64,000 bases of DNA from an uncultured Pseudomonadales bacterium (GCA_943788835.1 CALSRU010000004.1:676300-740299); one strand, 5' to 3'; positions 19,208 to 31,143 are shown, numbered from the stretch's first letter. Translations and numbers: made by a program. The notes: a model not told the origin generated them from the sequence alone.

Positions 19208-19681
19208 CTATAGGTGCTCACTCAACCAAGCCAGTACATCCTGATCATGGGTTTTGGTCTTAAATTTGTCAAACACATGCTTAACTCGGCCATCTTTGCC
19301 AACCAAAAAACTGGTGCGCAAAATACCATCAAATTCGCGACCCATAAACTTTTTTGGGCCCCATGCACCATATTTATCCGCAATGGCATGATCTTCGTCC
19401 GACAACAGCGTGAAGTTTAAGTCCTGCTTTTCAATAAACTTTGCTAACCGAGACACGGGATCGGGGCTAAGGCCCAAAACAACTGTATCGTGCTTCTCAA
19501 ACTGTTTTTTATTATCGCGAATACCACAGGCCTGCACCGTACAGCCTGGCGTGCTCGCCTTAGGATAAAAGTACACCAGCACGTTTTTAACGCCTTTAAA
19601 GTCTTTCAGACTCACTTTTTCGCCATTTTGGTTGTTCAATGTGAAGGCTGGAGCCAAATTGCCCACTTTAGTAAATGCCAT
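19208..19681 (-). CDS. bcp: Thioredoxin-dependent thiol peroxidase Bcp (peroxiredoxin)
   Basis: 157 residues, AhpC/TSA fold. The peroxidatic Cys47 is in STPGCTVQACGIRDN and the resolving Cys52 lies five residues later, the arrangement of E. coli Bcp, which this closely resembles throughout (FTLLSDEDH, WGPKKFMGREFDGI). It reduces hydrogen and organic peroxides in the cytoplasm, using thioredoxin. It is 20 bases after rmuC on the same strand, and yajC follows. Confidence 0.96.
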   Translation of the reverse strand: MAFTKVGNLAPAFTLNNQNGEKVSLKDFKGVKNVLVYFYPKASTPGCTVQACGIRDNKKQFEKHDTVVLGLSPDPVSRLAKFIEKQDLNFTLLSDEDHAIADKYGAWGPKKFMGREFDGILRTSFLVGKDGRVKHVFDKFKTKTHDQDVLAWLSEHL

Positions 19682-19701
19682 GAATAGTTCCTAATCAATC
19701 G

Positions 19702-21225
19702 TTAATCGGGTGTATTGTCTGAATCAAGCTCTGCACTCAAATCTGCTTCATCCTGTGCGCTACTTTCGACACTCTGCACAGCAACCACGCCCGCGGCGTC
19801 GGTTAATTTTGCAGGAATGGTGTGTTTCGTTTTCGCACCTAATTTTTCCAAATTATGAACTCGGGATACCAAATTACCCTTACCCGTAGAGAGCTGGCTA
19901 TAGGCTTTTTCGTAGGCAACGTTGGCCGCATCGAGATTCCGACCAACACTTTCCATCGAACCAATAAGGCCGACAAATTTATCATGTAAATTACCTGCCT
20001 GCCGCGCGATTTCTTCGGCATTTTTGTTTTGTTTTTCATGTCGCCATATTGTTTCAACCGAACGGAGTATGGCGAGCAGATTAGTCGGACTCACCAATAC
20101 AATGTTTTTCGAATAAGCCTCTTCCCACAGACCGCGATGGCCTTGCAGGGCCATTGCTGATGCGCCCTCGATAGGAATATAGAGCATAACGTAATCCAGG
20201 GTGCTGATGCCTGGCAAATGCTGATATGACTTGTCACTAAGCTGCTTAATATGCTGACGAACGGATTGCAAATGCTGCGAAATTGCTTGGCTTTTTTCTT
20301 CCTCACTTTCCACTTCAAAGTACCGCGCATAGGCCACTAACGATACTTTTGAATCAATAATAATATCTTTGCCGCCGGGCAAATGCACTACCACATCCGG
20401 AATCTGTCGTGAATTATCATCCGCTTTATAGCTCGTTTGAGTCTCGTATTCTTCAGGCTCTCTCAAGCCGCACATTTCCAAGGCTCGCGTTAACGTCAGC
20501 TCACCCCAGTTACCTTGCGATTTGTTATCGGCCTTCAATGCGCGAGTTAAGTTATTAGCGTCTTCGCTGATACGCATACTTTCTTCACGCAGCTGTTTGA
20601 TTTGATCTTGTAACACATGCCGCTCTTTGCTTTCTACGGTATAAACATGATCGACACGCTTGCGAAATTCATCGAGCTGATTTTTTAACGGCGAGAGAGT
20701 AACATCGAGTAACTGCTGGCTGTTTTTAGAAAATGTTTGCGTTTTCTCTTCAAATATTTTGTTCGCTAACAGCTCGAAATCATCGCTCAACTGTTCCCGA
20801 TTTTTCTGCAGTAATTGTAATTTTTCTTCTAGTGAGCTTCGCTCAGCGCGCGTTTGTGCCTGCAATGCTGCATAATTGGTGCGCAACTCGTTGAGCTCAG
20901 TTCGCGAGCTGTCTAATTGTCGGCCAACGTCCACACCCGTCTCTTTCAACAAGCTATTTTCATGCTCCACTACCGCTAGCTCTGTTTCAGCTAAACGCAG
21001 TTTAGCGATATTTTCTTCCAACAAACCATTTTTGTTGCGCTCGCTAAGGCAAGCTTCATTAAGTTGCCCAGCCTCCACTCGCAACTGCTGAGCACGGCGT
21101 GCTACCGAGGCTAAAGTGCCGATTAACGCACACAGCAAAAGCAGCACACCGATGATCAGCCATGCTAAAAAAGATTCCGATTGCGCTTGCAGCCAGTTGG
21201 CGATTTGTAGACTCCCTGTATTCAA
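19702..21225 (-). CDS. rmuC: DNA recombination protein RmuC
   Basis: 507 residues. N-terminal membrane helix at about 16-38, a long coiled-coil to about 200, then the RmuC domain with family blocks GNWGELTLTRALEMCGLREP, DVVVHLPGGKDIIIDSKVSL, LDYVMLYIPIEGA and IVLVSPTNLLAILRSVETIW. RmuC limits inversions and other rearrangements at repeats; its core is related to restriction-type nucleases. The C-terminal 50 residues are an acidic, low-complexity tail. Upstream of bcp. Confidence 0.96.
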   Translation of the reverse strand: MNTGSLQIANWLQAQSESFLAWLIIGVLLLLCALIGTLASVARRAQQLRVEAGQLNEACLSERNKNGLLEENIAKLRLAETELAVVEHENSLLKETGVDVGRQLDSSRTELNELRTNYAALQAQTRAERSSLEEKLQLLQKNREQLSDDFELLANKIFEEKTQTFSKNSQQLLDVTLSPLKNQLDEFRKRVDHVYTVESKERHVLQDQIKQLREESMRISEDANNLTRALKADNKSQGNWGELTLTRALEMCGLREPEEYETQTSYKADDNSRQIPDVVVHLPGGKDIIIDSKVSLVAYARYFEVESEEEKSQAISQHLQSVRQHIKQLSDKSYQHLPGISTLDYVMLYIPIEGASAMALQGHRGLWEEAYSKNIVLVSPTNLLAILRSVETIWRHEKQNKNAEEIARQAGNLHDKFVGLIGSMESVGRNLDAANVAYEKAYSQLSTGKGNLVSRVHNLEKLGAKTKHTIPAKLTDAAGVVAVQSVESSAQDEADLSAELDSDNTPD

Positions 21226-21276
21226 TTATTCGTAGAGGTACTGCATACCCATTTTGACCGTAACGATGCCTAACTA

Positions 21277-22212
21277 CTAATGATGATGCTCTGGCTCAAC
21301 TAGAACGTCACGGGTAGCACCTAACTGCGGCGACCGTTCATGAATCGACTCAATGCTCTTTAGTGCAAACGACAATAAAATGCCCAGCAGTAATATTAAT
21401 GTCATTTTGCCACGATCATGGGTGTGAAAATGGATTTCTGGCAACAAATCGCTCAGCGCGATACATAAAAATATACCCGCTGAAAAAGCGAGTGCCGCCA
21501 CAATAAAAGCTGGCGTTGTTATATCCGCTGGCAAACCAAATAAAATCAGCCCTGCTGCCAAGGGACACAGCAATCCGTAGGCTACCAGCACTAATACGCG
21601 CGTTGTAGAGCGCACACCTTGCCGCTGCATAAACATGCCAATGGTCATCGCATCCAGAGGTTTGTGTAAAAAGATGGCAAGAAATACCCCTATCCCTGCC
21701 AGTCCTGTCCATCCGGTATGACCCGCAGCCAGCCAATCCACCTGAATACTGGCAGCCAGTGCCACACCGTCCAACAATGAGTGCAGCGCCAGCCCCATAA
21801 ATACACCCCAGCCGCCCAACTCGGCTGGACTATGCGATGCGTCATGATTGTGACTGTGCTCGTGGCCATGATCATGAGCGCCACCGTGGCTATGCGTGCT
21901 AGTGCAGTGCTGAGGCGTCTCGTCGAAGTCGTGCTGATGAAAATGGAAGACCCTTTGAAGCAGAAACATAACGATCAAACCGCACATCAGCCAAAGCGCC
22001 ACAAAGTCTACCGAAACATGACCCTGCGCAGCATAGAGTGCGTGGGGCAAAAGATGAAAAACAGCGATGCCGAGCATGATACCGGAGACAAAACTCATAA
22101 TAAGTTGTGTACGGGTATGATTGAGCAGTACAAACTTATTGGTATTAGCACCGAGCAAAACCATCAGTACCAACACCACTGCATAGCCGACTAAAAGCAT
22201 ATTGTGTGGCAA
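21277..22212 (-). CDS. ZIP family metal transporter
   Basis: 311 residues, eight predicted helices. A His-rich cytoplasmic loop (about 96-131, many HxH such as HDHGHEHSHNH) precedes helix 4, whose LHSLLDGVALAAS carries the metal-site His and Asp; helix 5 has FLHKPLDAMTIG, the second ZIP metal-site block. Such proteins move zinc, or iron or manganese, into the cytoplasm; specificity cannot be read here. The C-terminus is also His-rich (EPEHHH). A stand-alone gene between rmuC and a NUDIX gene, with no visible regulator. Confidence 0.93.
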   Translation of the reverse strand: MPHNMLLVGYAVVLVLMVLLGANTNKFVLLNHTRTQLIMSFVSGIMLGIAVFHLLPHALYAAQGHVSVDFVALWLMCGLIVMFLLQRVFHFHQHDFDETPQHCTSTHSHGGAHDHGHEHSHNHDASHSPAELGGWGVFMGLALHSLLDGVALAASIQVDWLAAGHTGWTGLAGIGVFLAIFLHKPLDAMTIGMFMQRQGVRSTTRVLVLVAYGLLCPLAAGLILFGLPADITTPAFIVAALAFSAGIFLCIALSDLLPEIHFHTHDRGKMTLILLLGILLSFALKSIESIHERSPQLGATRDVLVEPEHHH

Positions 22213-22281
22213 CCTAGAAATGAATCAAACTAATTGTATTGTATATGTCGTCGTTTGCTCAGCATGAATATTAACTGAGTG

Positions 22282-22851
22282 TCAAATATCCAGTTTTTTC
22301 CAACTGTGATGATCAATATCAAACATAGCCGCTGTGAATTGGCCCTGCTCATACTCATCAATAAAATCTTCCAACGTTTTATGCACGGTTGGAAACGCCA
22401 ACTGGCGCCAAGGAATATCCTCAAACGCAAACAGCTCAACTTCTGTACTCTCCGGCGTTGTGGTGAAATTGGCCACAGGTAAGTCAGCTCGAAAAAACAT
22501 ATGAATTTGGTTGGTGCGTGCGACGTTCAAAACACGGTACATCGCAACATTTTCTACCGTGGCACAGGTTTCTTCTAACGTTTCACGAACCGCTCCTTCG
22601 CTACTCGTCTCACCATTTTCTAAAAAACCAGCTGGCAAGGTCCAATAACCCAGCCGTGGCTCAATGCCACGTTTTGCCAACAAAATTTTTGGCTGTCCTT
22701 GCTCATCATGATGCAGCGGAATCGTACCCACAACCATGTTTGGATTTTGATAGTGCACCACATCGCAGGCAACACATACAAAACGCTCGCGATGATCCCC
22801 TTCGGGAACTTGCACAACAATAGACTGACCACAATCACTACAATATTTCAC
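22282..22851 (-). CDS. NUDIX hydrolase with N-terminal zinc ribbon
   Basis: 189 residues. Zinc ribbon Cys4/Cys7 and Cys26/Cys29, then a NUDIX domain whose box starts at GFLENGE and continues RETLEET, keeping the metal-binding REXXEE core; the box Gly is replaced by Cys, as is common in this subgroup. Related enzymes hydrolyse nucleoside diphosphate derivatives such as ADP-ribose or NADH. The substrate is not readable. It lies 48 bases downstream of the flavin reductase gene, so the two may be co-transcribed. Confidence 0.9.
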   Translation of the reverse strand: MKYCSDCGQSIVVQVPEGDHRERFVCVACDVVHYQNPNMVVGTIPLHHDEQGQPKILLAKRGIEPRLGYWTLPAGFLENGETSSEGAVRETLEETCATVENVAMYRVLNVARTNQIHMFFRADLPVANFTTTPESTEVELFAFEDIPWRQLAFPTVHKTLEDFIDEYEQGQFTAAMFDIDHHSWKKLDI

Positions 22852-22899
22852 AGACGTCTCATCAATCTTAATTTAAAGGTTCGTTCACTAAGCACATGC

Positions 22900-23403
22900 T
22901 TATACCGCCAATGCACCATAGCTACCACTAAAAAAAACAAGCGGCGGCGCAGGATCGATAGCCGAAATTGATTTAACACGCGCGATATAAATAACATGAT
23001 CACCACCGTCAACCCGCTGTTCAGTTTCACATACAAAGCTGACTTTACATCCGGCTAAGAGCGGCACGCCCTCAGCACTGAGATCATAGTGCTGCGATTC
23101 AAGCTCATGATTGTCATGTTGCGCGTAACGGTTTGATATATCCTGAGCGTCGCTAGCCAATATATTAACGGCAAAAGCATTAGTGCTATTAAATGTCGAC
23201 AGCGTTTCCGAGGTTTTTTGCAAGCTCCAAAGCACCAGAGGCGGGTCGAGAGAAACCGACGCAAAAGAATTGACCGTTATACCCAACGGAGCCGCTTGTT
23301 CTTTAGCGCCTCCAATTTTAGCTGGCAGCACGGTCACCACCGTAACACCGGTTACAAATTGCCCTAGCGCATCGCGCATTTGTTTCGTGTCGAACCCCAT
23401 CAA
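22900..23403 (-). CDS. Flavin reductase family protein (FMN-binding split barrel)
   Basis: 167 residues, the normal length for the HpaC/flavin reductase-like family. Typical blocks are RDALGQFVTGVTVVT, GITVNSFASVSLDPPLVLWSL, FAVNILA and the C-terminal PLVFFSGSYG. Family members use NAD(P)H to reduce FMN or FAD, often to feed a monooxygenase partner. No monooxygenase is nearby, so the role may be general flavin or FMN-dependent reduction. It lies between moaE and the NUDIX gene. Confidence 0.92.
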   Translation of the reverse strand: MMGFDTKQMRDALGQFVTGVTVVTVLPAKIGGAKEQAAPLGITVNSFASVSLDPPLVLWSLQKTSETLSTFNSTNAFAVNILASDAQDISNRYAQHDNHELESQHYDLSAEGVPLLAGCKVSFVCETEQRVDGGDHVIYIARVKSISAIDPAPPLVFFSGSYGALAV

Positions 23404-23444
23404 ATAACCTGTTTTATACTTGTGAAAATAGCGCTAGCAACGAG

Positions 23445-23951
23445 TTACTCGCTCCATTGCTCAACTTTAACTTGGTCGGTTTGCTTGGCTGCCACCCAAT
23501 GTTCATCATGCTCAAAAATGGCTTTTTTCCAAAAAGGTGCAGAAGTTTTCAGGTGATCCATAATGAACTCGCAAGCAGCGAAAGCCGCAGCCCGATGTTT
23601 TGCTCCTACCATGACCAAGACAATTTGCTCCCCGATCGGTATCGTACCCACTCGATGAATCACACGACAGGTAATTAATTGCCATTTCTCTGAGGCCTCC
23701 TCACAAAGCCTGCGAAGTACCAGCTCTGTCATTGCAGGATAATGCTCGATATAAAGCGCCCTCAGCTCGCCGCTATGCGATTGACCGGTTTCCATAATAT
23801 TATTTTCAGCTCGCACCAGGCCGACAAAAGAAGCGGCCGCACCGACTTCGGCATTAGCGTTACATGACTCAAATAAGGCTTGCTGCTGTTCATTCAGACA
23901 AAAATTGTGTGCCTGCACACTGACAAATATAGCCTTGCTTGGCATAGTCAT
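23445..23951 (-). CDS. moaE: Molybdopterin synthase catalytic subunit MoaE
   Basis: 168 residues. Conserved MoaE blocks: GAAASFVGLVRAEN, the LYIEHYPAMTE region, RVIHRVGTIPIGEQIVLV, KHRAAAFAACEFIMDHLKTSAPFWKK with the catalytic lysines. Together with MoaD thiocarboxylate it inserts the dithiolene sulfurs into precursor Z. Its ATG overlaps the moaD stop (TAATG). Only C, D and E are here; moaA, moaB/mogA and moeA must be elsewhere. Confidence 0.96.
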   Translation of the reverse strand: MTMPSKAIFVSVQAHNFCLNEQQQALFESCNANAEVGAAASFVGLVRAENNIMETGQSHSGELRALYIEHYPAMTELVLRRLCEEASEKWQLITCRVIHRVGTIPIGEQIVLVMVGAKHRAAAFAACEFIMDHLKTSAPFWKKAIFEHDEHWVAAKQTDQVKVEQWSE

Positions 23952-24211
23952 TATCCGCCTGTGACAGGTGGGAAAAAGGCAATCTCATCGCCATCAAACG
24001 GTACAACCGTTAACTCAACCACCTGCTGATTGACAGCGCAACGAGTCGTTGGGTGTTGAAGATCGCTAGGCGACCCAGTGTGCAGACTGGCCAAGCGTCC
24101 AGCTAGCTGAGCAAGCGTCTCACCGGCGACAAACTCAACACGCTCACTATTGCAACCTAGCTGCTCACGTAGACTGGCAAAATACTTCACGCTCAACATT
24201 GCAGCATCCAA
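23951..24211 (-). CDS. moaD: Molybdopterin synthase sulfur carrier subunit MoaD
   Basis: 86 residues, ubiquitin-like fold, ending in the invariant Gly-Gly (FFPPVTGG) that is thiocarboxylated to carry sulfur to MoaE. KYFASLREQLG near the start and DGDEIAFFPPVTGG at the end are diagnostic. ATG 24211 is used here, but ATG 24199 (MLSVKYF) fits the family length better. The stop overlaps the moaE start. Confidence 0.95.
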   Translation of the reverse strand: MDAAMLSVKYFASLREQLGCNSERVEFVAGETLAQLAGRLASLHTGSPSDLQHPTTRCAVNQQVVELTVVPFDGDEIAFFPPVTGG

Positions 24212-24313
24212 GTGGCCGTTGGGCCTAGTCCTGCCTGTTGGTTGAGCTGGCTCATCAGTAAAGGTCCTGTGTCGCTTAGGTCGATTCTTGCCATTCCTTG
24301 ATTTGTACAGATT

Positions 24314-24802
24314 CTATTCATTTGTCGCACGAGCCCAATGACCACTCTTGCCGCCGGTCTTTTCAAGCAAAGCAACCTCGGATATTACTATGCCTTTGTC
24401 GACAGCTTTACACATATCATAAATAGTCAGCGCCGCAACGGTTGCCGCGCAGAGGGCCTCCATCTCAACACCTGTGCCGCCTTTGACTTTGCAGGACGAT
24501 TGAACATTAACGCTATTGGCCGCTTCATCAATCGCGAAGTCTAGCTGCACGCCGGTAAGGGCAAGTGGATGACACAAAGGAATTAAATCACTGCACTTCT
24601 TTGCAGCCTGTATGCCCGCAATGCGAGCAACACCCAAAACATCACCCTTTTTATTGTTGCCCGCTATGAGTTGCTGCATCGCCTGCGCGTTCATTGTTAC
24701 CGTCGCACTGGCTCGCGCCTCACGCTGAGTATCAGGCTTAGCCGTTACATCAACCATAATGGCCGCGCCGGAAGCATCGATGTGCGATAGTTGATTTTTC
24801 AT
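24314..24802 (-). CDS. moaC: Cyclic pyranopterin monophosphate synthase MoaC
   Basis: 162 residues, the family length. Recognised by [11 protein letters not shown] at the end, [35 protein letters not shown] (active-site His) and [27 protein letters not shown]. It converts the MoaA product to cyclic pyranopterin monophosphate. First gene of the C-D-E set. A 102-base gap before moaD contains a 42-codon frame that begins at ATG 24321, overlapping the moaC stop, and runs 19 bases into moaD. Confidence 0.97.
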   Translation of the reverse strand: MKNQLSHIDASGAAIMVDVTAKPDTQREARASATVTMNAQAMQQLIAGNNKKGDVLGVARIAGIQAAKKCSDLIPLCHPLALTGVQLDFAIDEAANSVNVQSSCKVKGGTGVEMEALCAATVAALTIYDMCKAVDKGIVISEVALLEKTGGKSGHWARATNE

Positions 24803-25038
24803 AGCTGCTCATTAAGGCAATCAAGATGAAGTGTGGGCCCATCACCGTTGCTTCAATCGAACAATACAGGGGCAAAAGGTTTTAACGCCTTACGACTAGA
24901 CGCTCACTAAAGATTTCGAATTATCACATTTAGACAGCGACTGTGCAAAAAAAGCCTCTTGACCAACGACATATCAAAGCTTTATTTTGTGTTGCCTCAG
25001 CCAAGCTGCCCTATCATCTAAGCGCGCCAACACCCGAT

Positions 25039-26151
25039 ATGCACACCAGATCACTTTTGCTTTGCCGTCTTTTAACAGTTGCCAGCCTACCAGCGTATTT
25101 ATGCCGCCCAAGCAATGCCCTTGCTGTAATTCTTATAGGCCTGACCAGCTTGTGCGGTCCTGCTTATGCAGAGCAAGGCACCAAAGGGATGGACCAAGTG
25201 ACGCTGCCTGTGAGCAATCGTAACCCGCTAGTAAACATTCACGGACTTCCTACCGCACCTACGCTTGCCTTCACCCAAGCTAAAGAACCAAATGGGTCGC
25301 CACTCAACCTGTCACTCAACCTAGCCAACTACTCCTTGAGCTCGCAATCTAGCCCGCAAAATGCTGAGGGCAACACAGTTGAAGCAATGATATTTGACGG
25401 CGAACTGTTCCGCAGTGAACTTGGCATAATGATGGCGCTTGGCCCGCATAGCGCAGTTAGCGTTATCCTCCCTTACTTGGCCCATCACTCCGGCAACAGC
25501 GATCAACCGATTGAGCAGTGGCATAGCATCTTTGGCCTCCCTAACGGTAATCGTGACCAGCGCGCTCAAGACCAACTACTGTATGAGTACCAAGTTAATG
25601 GCGCACCAAGAGTGCTGCTAGAGCGCAATACTAGCGGCGTAGGCGACTTACAGCTTGCTTGGCAATACGCTCTACCGAGTCGCAAAGATACCAAACGGCT
25701 GCATAGCTTGCGCATGAATATTAAACTACCCACCGGCGATGAAGCGCGACTAACAGGCTCAGGAACTACCAGCGCTAGTATCGACTGGACAGTCGGGCGA
25801 TGGAGCAGCGAACGCTGGCCACGTTTGAGCGGGCAAACAACCTTCGGCGCATTGTGGTTAGGCAATACAGGCTTACTCCAGGACCTGCGGAAAGATTGGG
25901 CGGGCTATGGCAGCGGCAGCATCGCTTATCGCCTAGGACAGCGCACCACGATTAAATTCCAACTGGATCTACATTCAGCTCTTTATCACAGCGCAACCGA
26001 TGAACTAGGTAGTATAGGTGGACAGTTAGCGCTGGGCGGCAGCGTGCGATTATCTAACCGTTTTATTGCAGACCTCTATTTTACCGAAGACATTATCACC
26101 AGCAGTAGCCCAGACTTTGGCTTGGGTGTCGCTTTGCATTACCAACCTTAA
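25039..26151 (+). CDS. DUF3187 family outer-membrane/periplasmic protein
   Basis: About 370 residues from ATG 25039; the frame stays open upstream to a GTG at 24943. Near the start is a long hydrophobic export signal (LAVILIGLTSLCGPAYAEQ), then the DUF3187 pattern: SNRNPLVNIHGLPTAPTLAF, a Leu-rich strand set, GVGDLQLAWQYAL and alternating strands to the end (FGLGVALHYQP, ending like a beta-barrel). Function of the family is unknown; by strand content it is probably an outer-membrane barrel. It is alone between the divergent moa run and the fadH-type gene. Confidence 0.8.
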   Translation: MHTRSLLLCRLLTVASLPAYLCRPSNALAVILIGLTSLCGPAYAEQGTKGMDQVTLPVSNRNPLVNIHGLPTAPTLAFTQAKEPNGSPLNLSLNLANYSLSSQSSPQNAEGNTVEAMIFDGELFRSELGIMMALGPHSAVSVILPYLAHHSGNSDQPIEQWHSIFGLPNGNRDQRAQDQLLYEYQVNGAPRVLLERNTSGVGDLQLAWQYALPSRKDTKRLHSLRMNIKLPTGDEARLTGSGTTSASIDWTVGRWSSERWPRLSGQTTFGALWLGNTGLLQDLRKDWAGYGSGSIAYRLGQRTTIKFQLDLHSALYHSATDELGSIGGQLALGGSVRLSNRFIADLYFTEDIITSSSPDFGLGVALHYQP

Positions 26152-26367
26152 CGTTATACATGAGGCGTTGCTAACATCAATCACGACGCACCATGCCAAT
26201 GTCGTAACCTTGCAACGGCCAATGAACAGCGCGCTTTGATCGCCTCGAAATTTGCAGTGCGGCCAGCAACAAAATCAAACTGAACAATAATAAGCAGCAC
26301 TGCACAAGGAGATAACTTATTGGTAATATTCTTTGAAAGCCTCGAGCAACCTAATCTGGCACAATAG

Positions 26368-28452
<2,085 letters not shown>

Positions 28453-28480
28453 TTAGCCTTTGCGGCTATTGGCCCTATGC

Positions 28481-29188
28481 TTAACCGTCTTGCAAGTGCT
28501 TAACCAGTGCCGACACATCTCGGCGGGTATTGATATGTACTTTCGCATTAACCATTGCACTCGATAGATTCCCGCCGGGGTCGGTATGAATGGTATACGT
28601 GAGGCGGGATCTGTTGCCATCTAACGGCTCTATCAAGTACGTAGCACGCGAAACCATTCGCACGAGCTTAGTAGGCGGATGCGACAGCGGCTCCGCCACT
28701 TGCGTAAGCTCTACAGCACCGCCTAAAGCCTTACGATCTACTGTCGAGCGAAAAACCAAATCGCGATTTGAAACCGGCCATGGCATATCGATCACAGCGT
28801 AGCCTACATACTCAGATTCACTGATACGTTCAATGATTCTCGATTGCTTACATACGACAAGCCAGGCCACACAACTGCTGCCATCGCCAAAGGCCATCAG
28901 CACTTTGTTAACACCCGCATCGATTTCAACAACATGTCTTGCTGCCTTATAGGGCGAGCCTTCGACCGTTTGCGTTGACGTTTGAATGCCGTCATCTAAC
29001 GACTCTACGTGCCATTCACTAGGCTGTTCACTGACTACATTACCCAGCACTTGAGCCGGCAAACACAGTAAGGCGGCCAGCAGCCATGGAATCATCAGCA
29101 GAGTAAAATCACGTCGACGAATTATTGCCGAGACGCCCCTATCTATTATCGAAAACTTTAGGCTAGTCAACATAACACTTGAACTCAT
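28481..29188 (-). CDS. START-domain (lipid-transfer-like) protein with N-terminal membrane segment
   Basis: 235 residues. A hydrophobic segment at about 28-50 (LLMIPWLLAALLCLPAQVLG) looks like a signal peptide with a long n-region; a start further in is possible. The rest fits a START domain: YVGYAVIDMPWPVSNRDLVFRS and the C-terminal helix region. Related proteins bind a hydrophobic ligand in a cavity; the ligand is unknown. It faces fadH tail-to-tail with 28 bases between the stops. Confidence 0.8.
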   Translation of the reverse strand: MSSSVMLTSLKFSIIDRGVSAIIRRRDFTLLMIPWLLAALLCLPAQVLGNVVSEQPSEWHVESLDDGIQTSTQTVEGSPYKAARHVVEIDAGVNKVLMAFGDGSSCVAWLVVCKQSRIIERISESEYVGYAVIDMPWPVSNRDLVFRSTVDRKALGGAVELTQVAEPLSHPPTKLVRMVSRATYLIEPLDGNRSRLTYTIHTDPGGNLSSAMVNAKVHINTRRDVSALVKHLQDG

Positions 29189-29411
29189 GTGAATCAGGAT
29201 GAATTAGTTGCGAACATACTACTTCATTTCGATTTTCGCTTCTACATGGATAAACTCTTGCATTATAAATAGCTACCGGCAGCGACCGACTGGTTATTTA
29301 ACTTTACTAGAAATAACTGTCGCCACAAACTCGTTAAGGTAGTATAGAATCTACCTCCCCCACAATTTAAGCAGCTACTTGCTACGGTCTATCGCACCAG
29401 GAATAACAACC

Positions 29412-29654
29412 ATGAATACAGACACATTAGAAGAAATGCAGTTATTGCTAAAATTTTGTGAGTCGCCTAAGCATCTGGGAACCCAGAGCGGAATTAAAGT
29501 TCATTCTAGCGCCAGCCAATCCCATAAAAGCGCAGCTAAAAGACTATTTAACAAAGGCCTAATCTCACAAAAAGATGGCGGCTATTTAACTGACCGGGGC
29601 ATTGAGGCTGCTGATCATTGCCAGCATCTATCAGTACTTCTAGCCACTTGTTAA
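29412..29654 (+). CDS. Small TIGR02647-like conserved protein
   Basis: 80 residues from ATG 29412; the frame extends back to ATG 29379 but family members begin near the later start. The pattern GIKVHSSAS, AAKRLFNKGLISQKDGGYLTDRGIEAADH is the TIGR02647 signature as I know it from Pseudomonas. It looks like a winged-helix fold, with a beta-hairpin GGYLT, but no DNA-binding role has been shown. It stands alone, 211 bases before the acyl-CoA dehydrogenase pair. Confidence 0.78.
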   Translation: MNTDTLEEMQLLLKFCESPKHLGTQSGIKVHSSASQSHKSAAKRLFNKGLISQKDGGYLTDRGIEAADHCQHLSVLLATC

Positions 29655-29865
29655 ACAATCTTTGAGGCGAGCCGCATCCAGCAAACTATGAGCTCTTGAG
29701 TTCATTAAATTACAGTAATGCTTTACCCCTTATAATATCGCGCAGCGACCATTCATTCTGTTCTAAAATACGTCTGAATCGTTAGCTAGACCGCGCTCAT
29801 CGTCGCGTAAAAAACTCTCCCATCGCCACAGAGTATATGCTCACTTTACCAATAAGAGGCCTCCA

Positions 29866-31035
29866 TTGGACATCACATTCTCAGACAGTGACCAAGCATT
29901 TCGCACCGAGGTTCGGCAATTTTTTGCCGAGTCCTATACCGACGATCTGAAACACCGAATGGGTGATTCCGCTACCTTTAGCGAGGCCATTATTGATTGG
30001 CAAAAAGTGTTGTATCAACAGGGATGGATCGCACCCGATTGGCCGACTGAATATGGCGGCACTGGCTGGAGTTCAGCGCAAAAATTCATCTATGAGACCG
30101 AGCGTGCCCAAGCAGGCATCCCTGATGTTTTGCCCTTTGGACTAAAAATGGTGGGACCGGTGATCTATAGCTTTGGCACCGACGAACAAAAAGAAAATTT
30201 TTTACCCGCTATTTTAAATAGCGACCATTGGTGGTGTCAGGGTTACTCCGAGCCTGGAGCCGGCTCTGATTTAGCATCGCTATCAACCCGTGCTGAGCGC
30301 GATGGTGATCACTACGTGGTTAATGGCGCAAAAGTATGGACCTCCTATGCACAATATGCAGACTGGATTTTTTGCTTAGTGAGAACATCATCAGAGGGTA
30401 AGCCACAGCAGGGCATCAGTTTTTTATTAATCGATATGACCTTGCCCGGCATTAGTATCAATCCGATTATTGGCATTGATAACCGTCACACGCTTAACGA
30501 GGTTGTCTTTGATAACGTGCGCGTTCCAGTTGATGGACTTATTGGCGAAGAAAACAAAGGCTGGACCTATGCTAAGTCGCTACTAGCCCATGAGCGCAAT
30601 GCTATTGCTGGCGTTGGTGATATAAAAAATGGGCTAAGCGCTATTCATGAGCGTGCCGAACAAACAATGTCTGCTGGCCAACCGCTTACCCGCGACCCGG
30701 CCTTTCGCGCACGCTTCAGCCAAATTCAAATTGATGTCATGGCCTTAGAATACTCTGAGCTGCGCACGGTAGCCAAATCCATTTCTGGGCAAGGGCCAGG
30801 GCCGGAGTCCTCATTGCTTAAAATTCGTGGTACCGAACTACAGCAGCGTGTGCAGGAACTCATGCTGTATGTGGCGGGCAACTTCGCCGGTGCGCAAACA
30901 AGCGACAACATCGGGAATGATTTTGCCGACAGAGCCCGGGTCGATTATATGTATGGCCGAGCAGCCACTATTTATGGAGGCTCCAACGAAATACAAAAAA
31001 ATATTATTGCTAAAGCTATATTAGGCCTTGGCTAA
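29866..31035 (+). CDS. Acyl-CoA dehydrogenase, first of a tandem pair
   Basis: 389 residues. The start is a TTG with AAGAGG eight bases before it. Standard fold: N-terminal helical domain, FAD strand QGYSEPGAGSDLAS, VNGAKVWTS, and the C-terminal YGGSNEIQKNIIAKAILGLG. At the place of the MCAD catalytic Glu (IYEGT) this protein has Gly, so the base would have to be supplied from another site, as in isovaleryl-CoA-type enzymes. The second dehydrogenase follows after 108 bases. In actinobacterial sterol pathways such unlike pairs form an alpha2beta2 enzyme; that reading here is inference. Confidence 0.9.
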   Translation: MDITFSDSDQAFRTEVRQFFAESYTDDLKHRMGDSATFSEAIIDWQKVLYQQGWIAPDWPTEYGGTGWSSAQKFIYETERAQAGIPDVLPFGLKMVGPVIYSFGTDEQKENFLPAILNSDHWWCQGYSEPGAGSDLASLSTRAERDGDHYVVNGAKVWTSYAQYADWIFCLVRTSSEGKPQQGISFLLIDMTLPGISINPIIGIDNRHTLNEVVFDNVRVPVDGLIGEENKGWTYAKSLLAHERNAIAGVGDIKNGLSAIHERAEQTMSAGQPLTRDPAFRARFSQIQIDVMALEYSELRTVAKSISGQGPGPESSLLKIRGTELQQRVQELMLYVAGNFAGAQTSDNIGNDFADRARVDYMYGRAATIYGGSNEIQKNIIAKAILGLG

Positions 31036-31143
31036 TATTGACGTAGCAAAACTGATTCGTAAGCTTACTTACAATCACATCTGCCGCGCTAAAAAATGCA
31101 TGTTAAGCCTTTATTAGCACCATTAAATCAGTGATCAATCATT

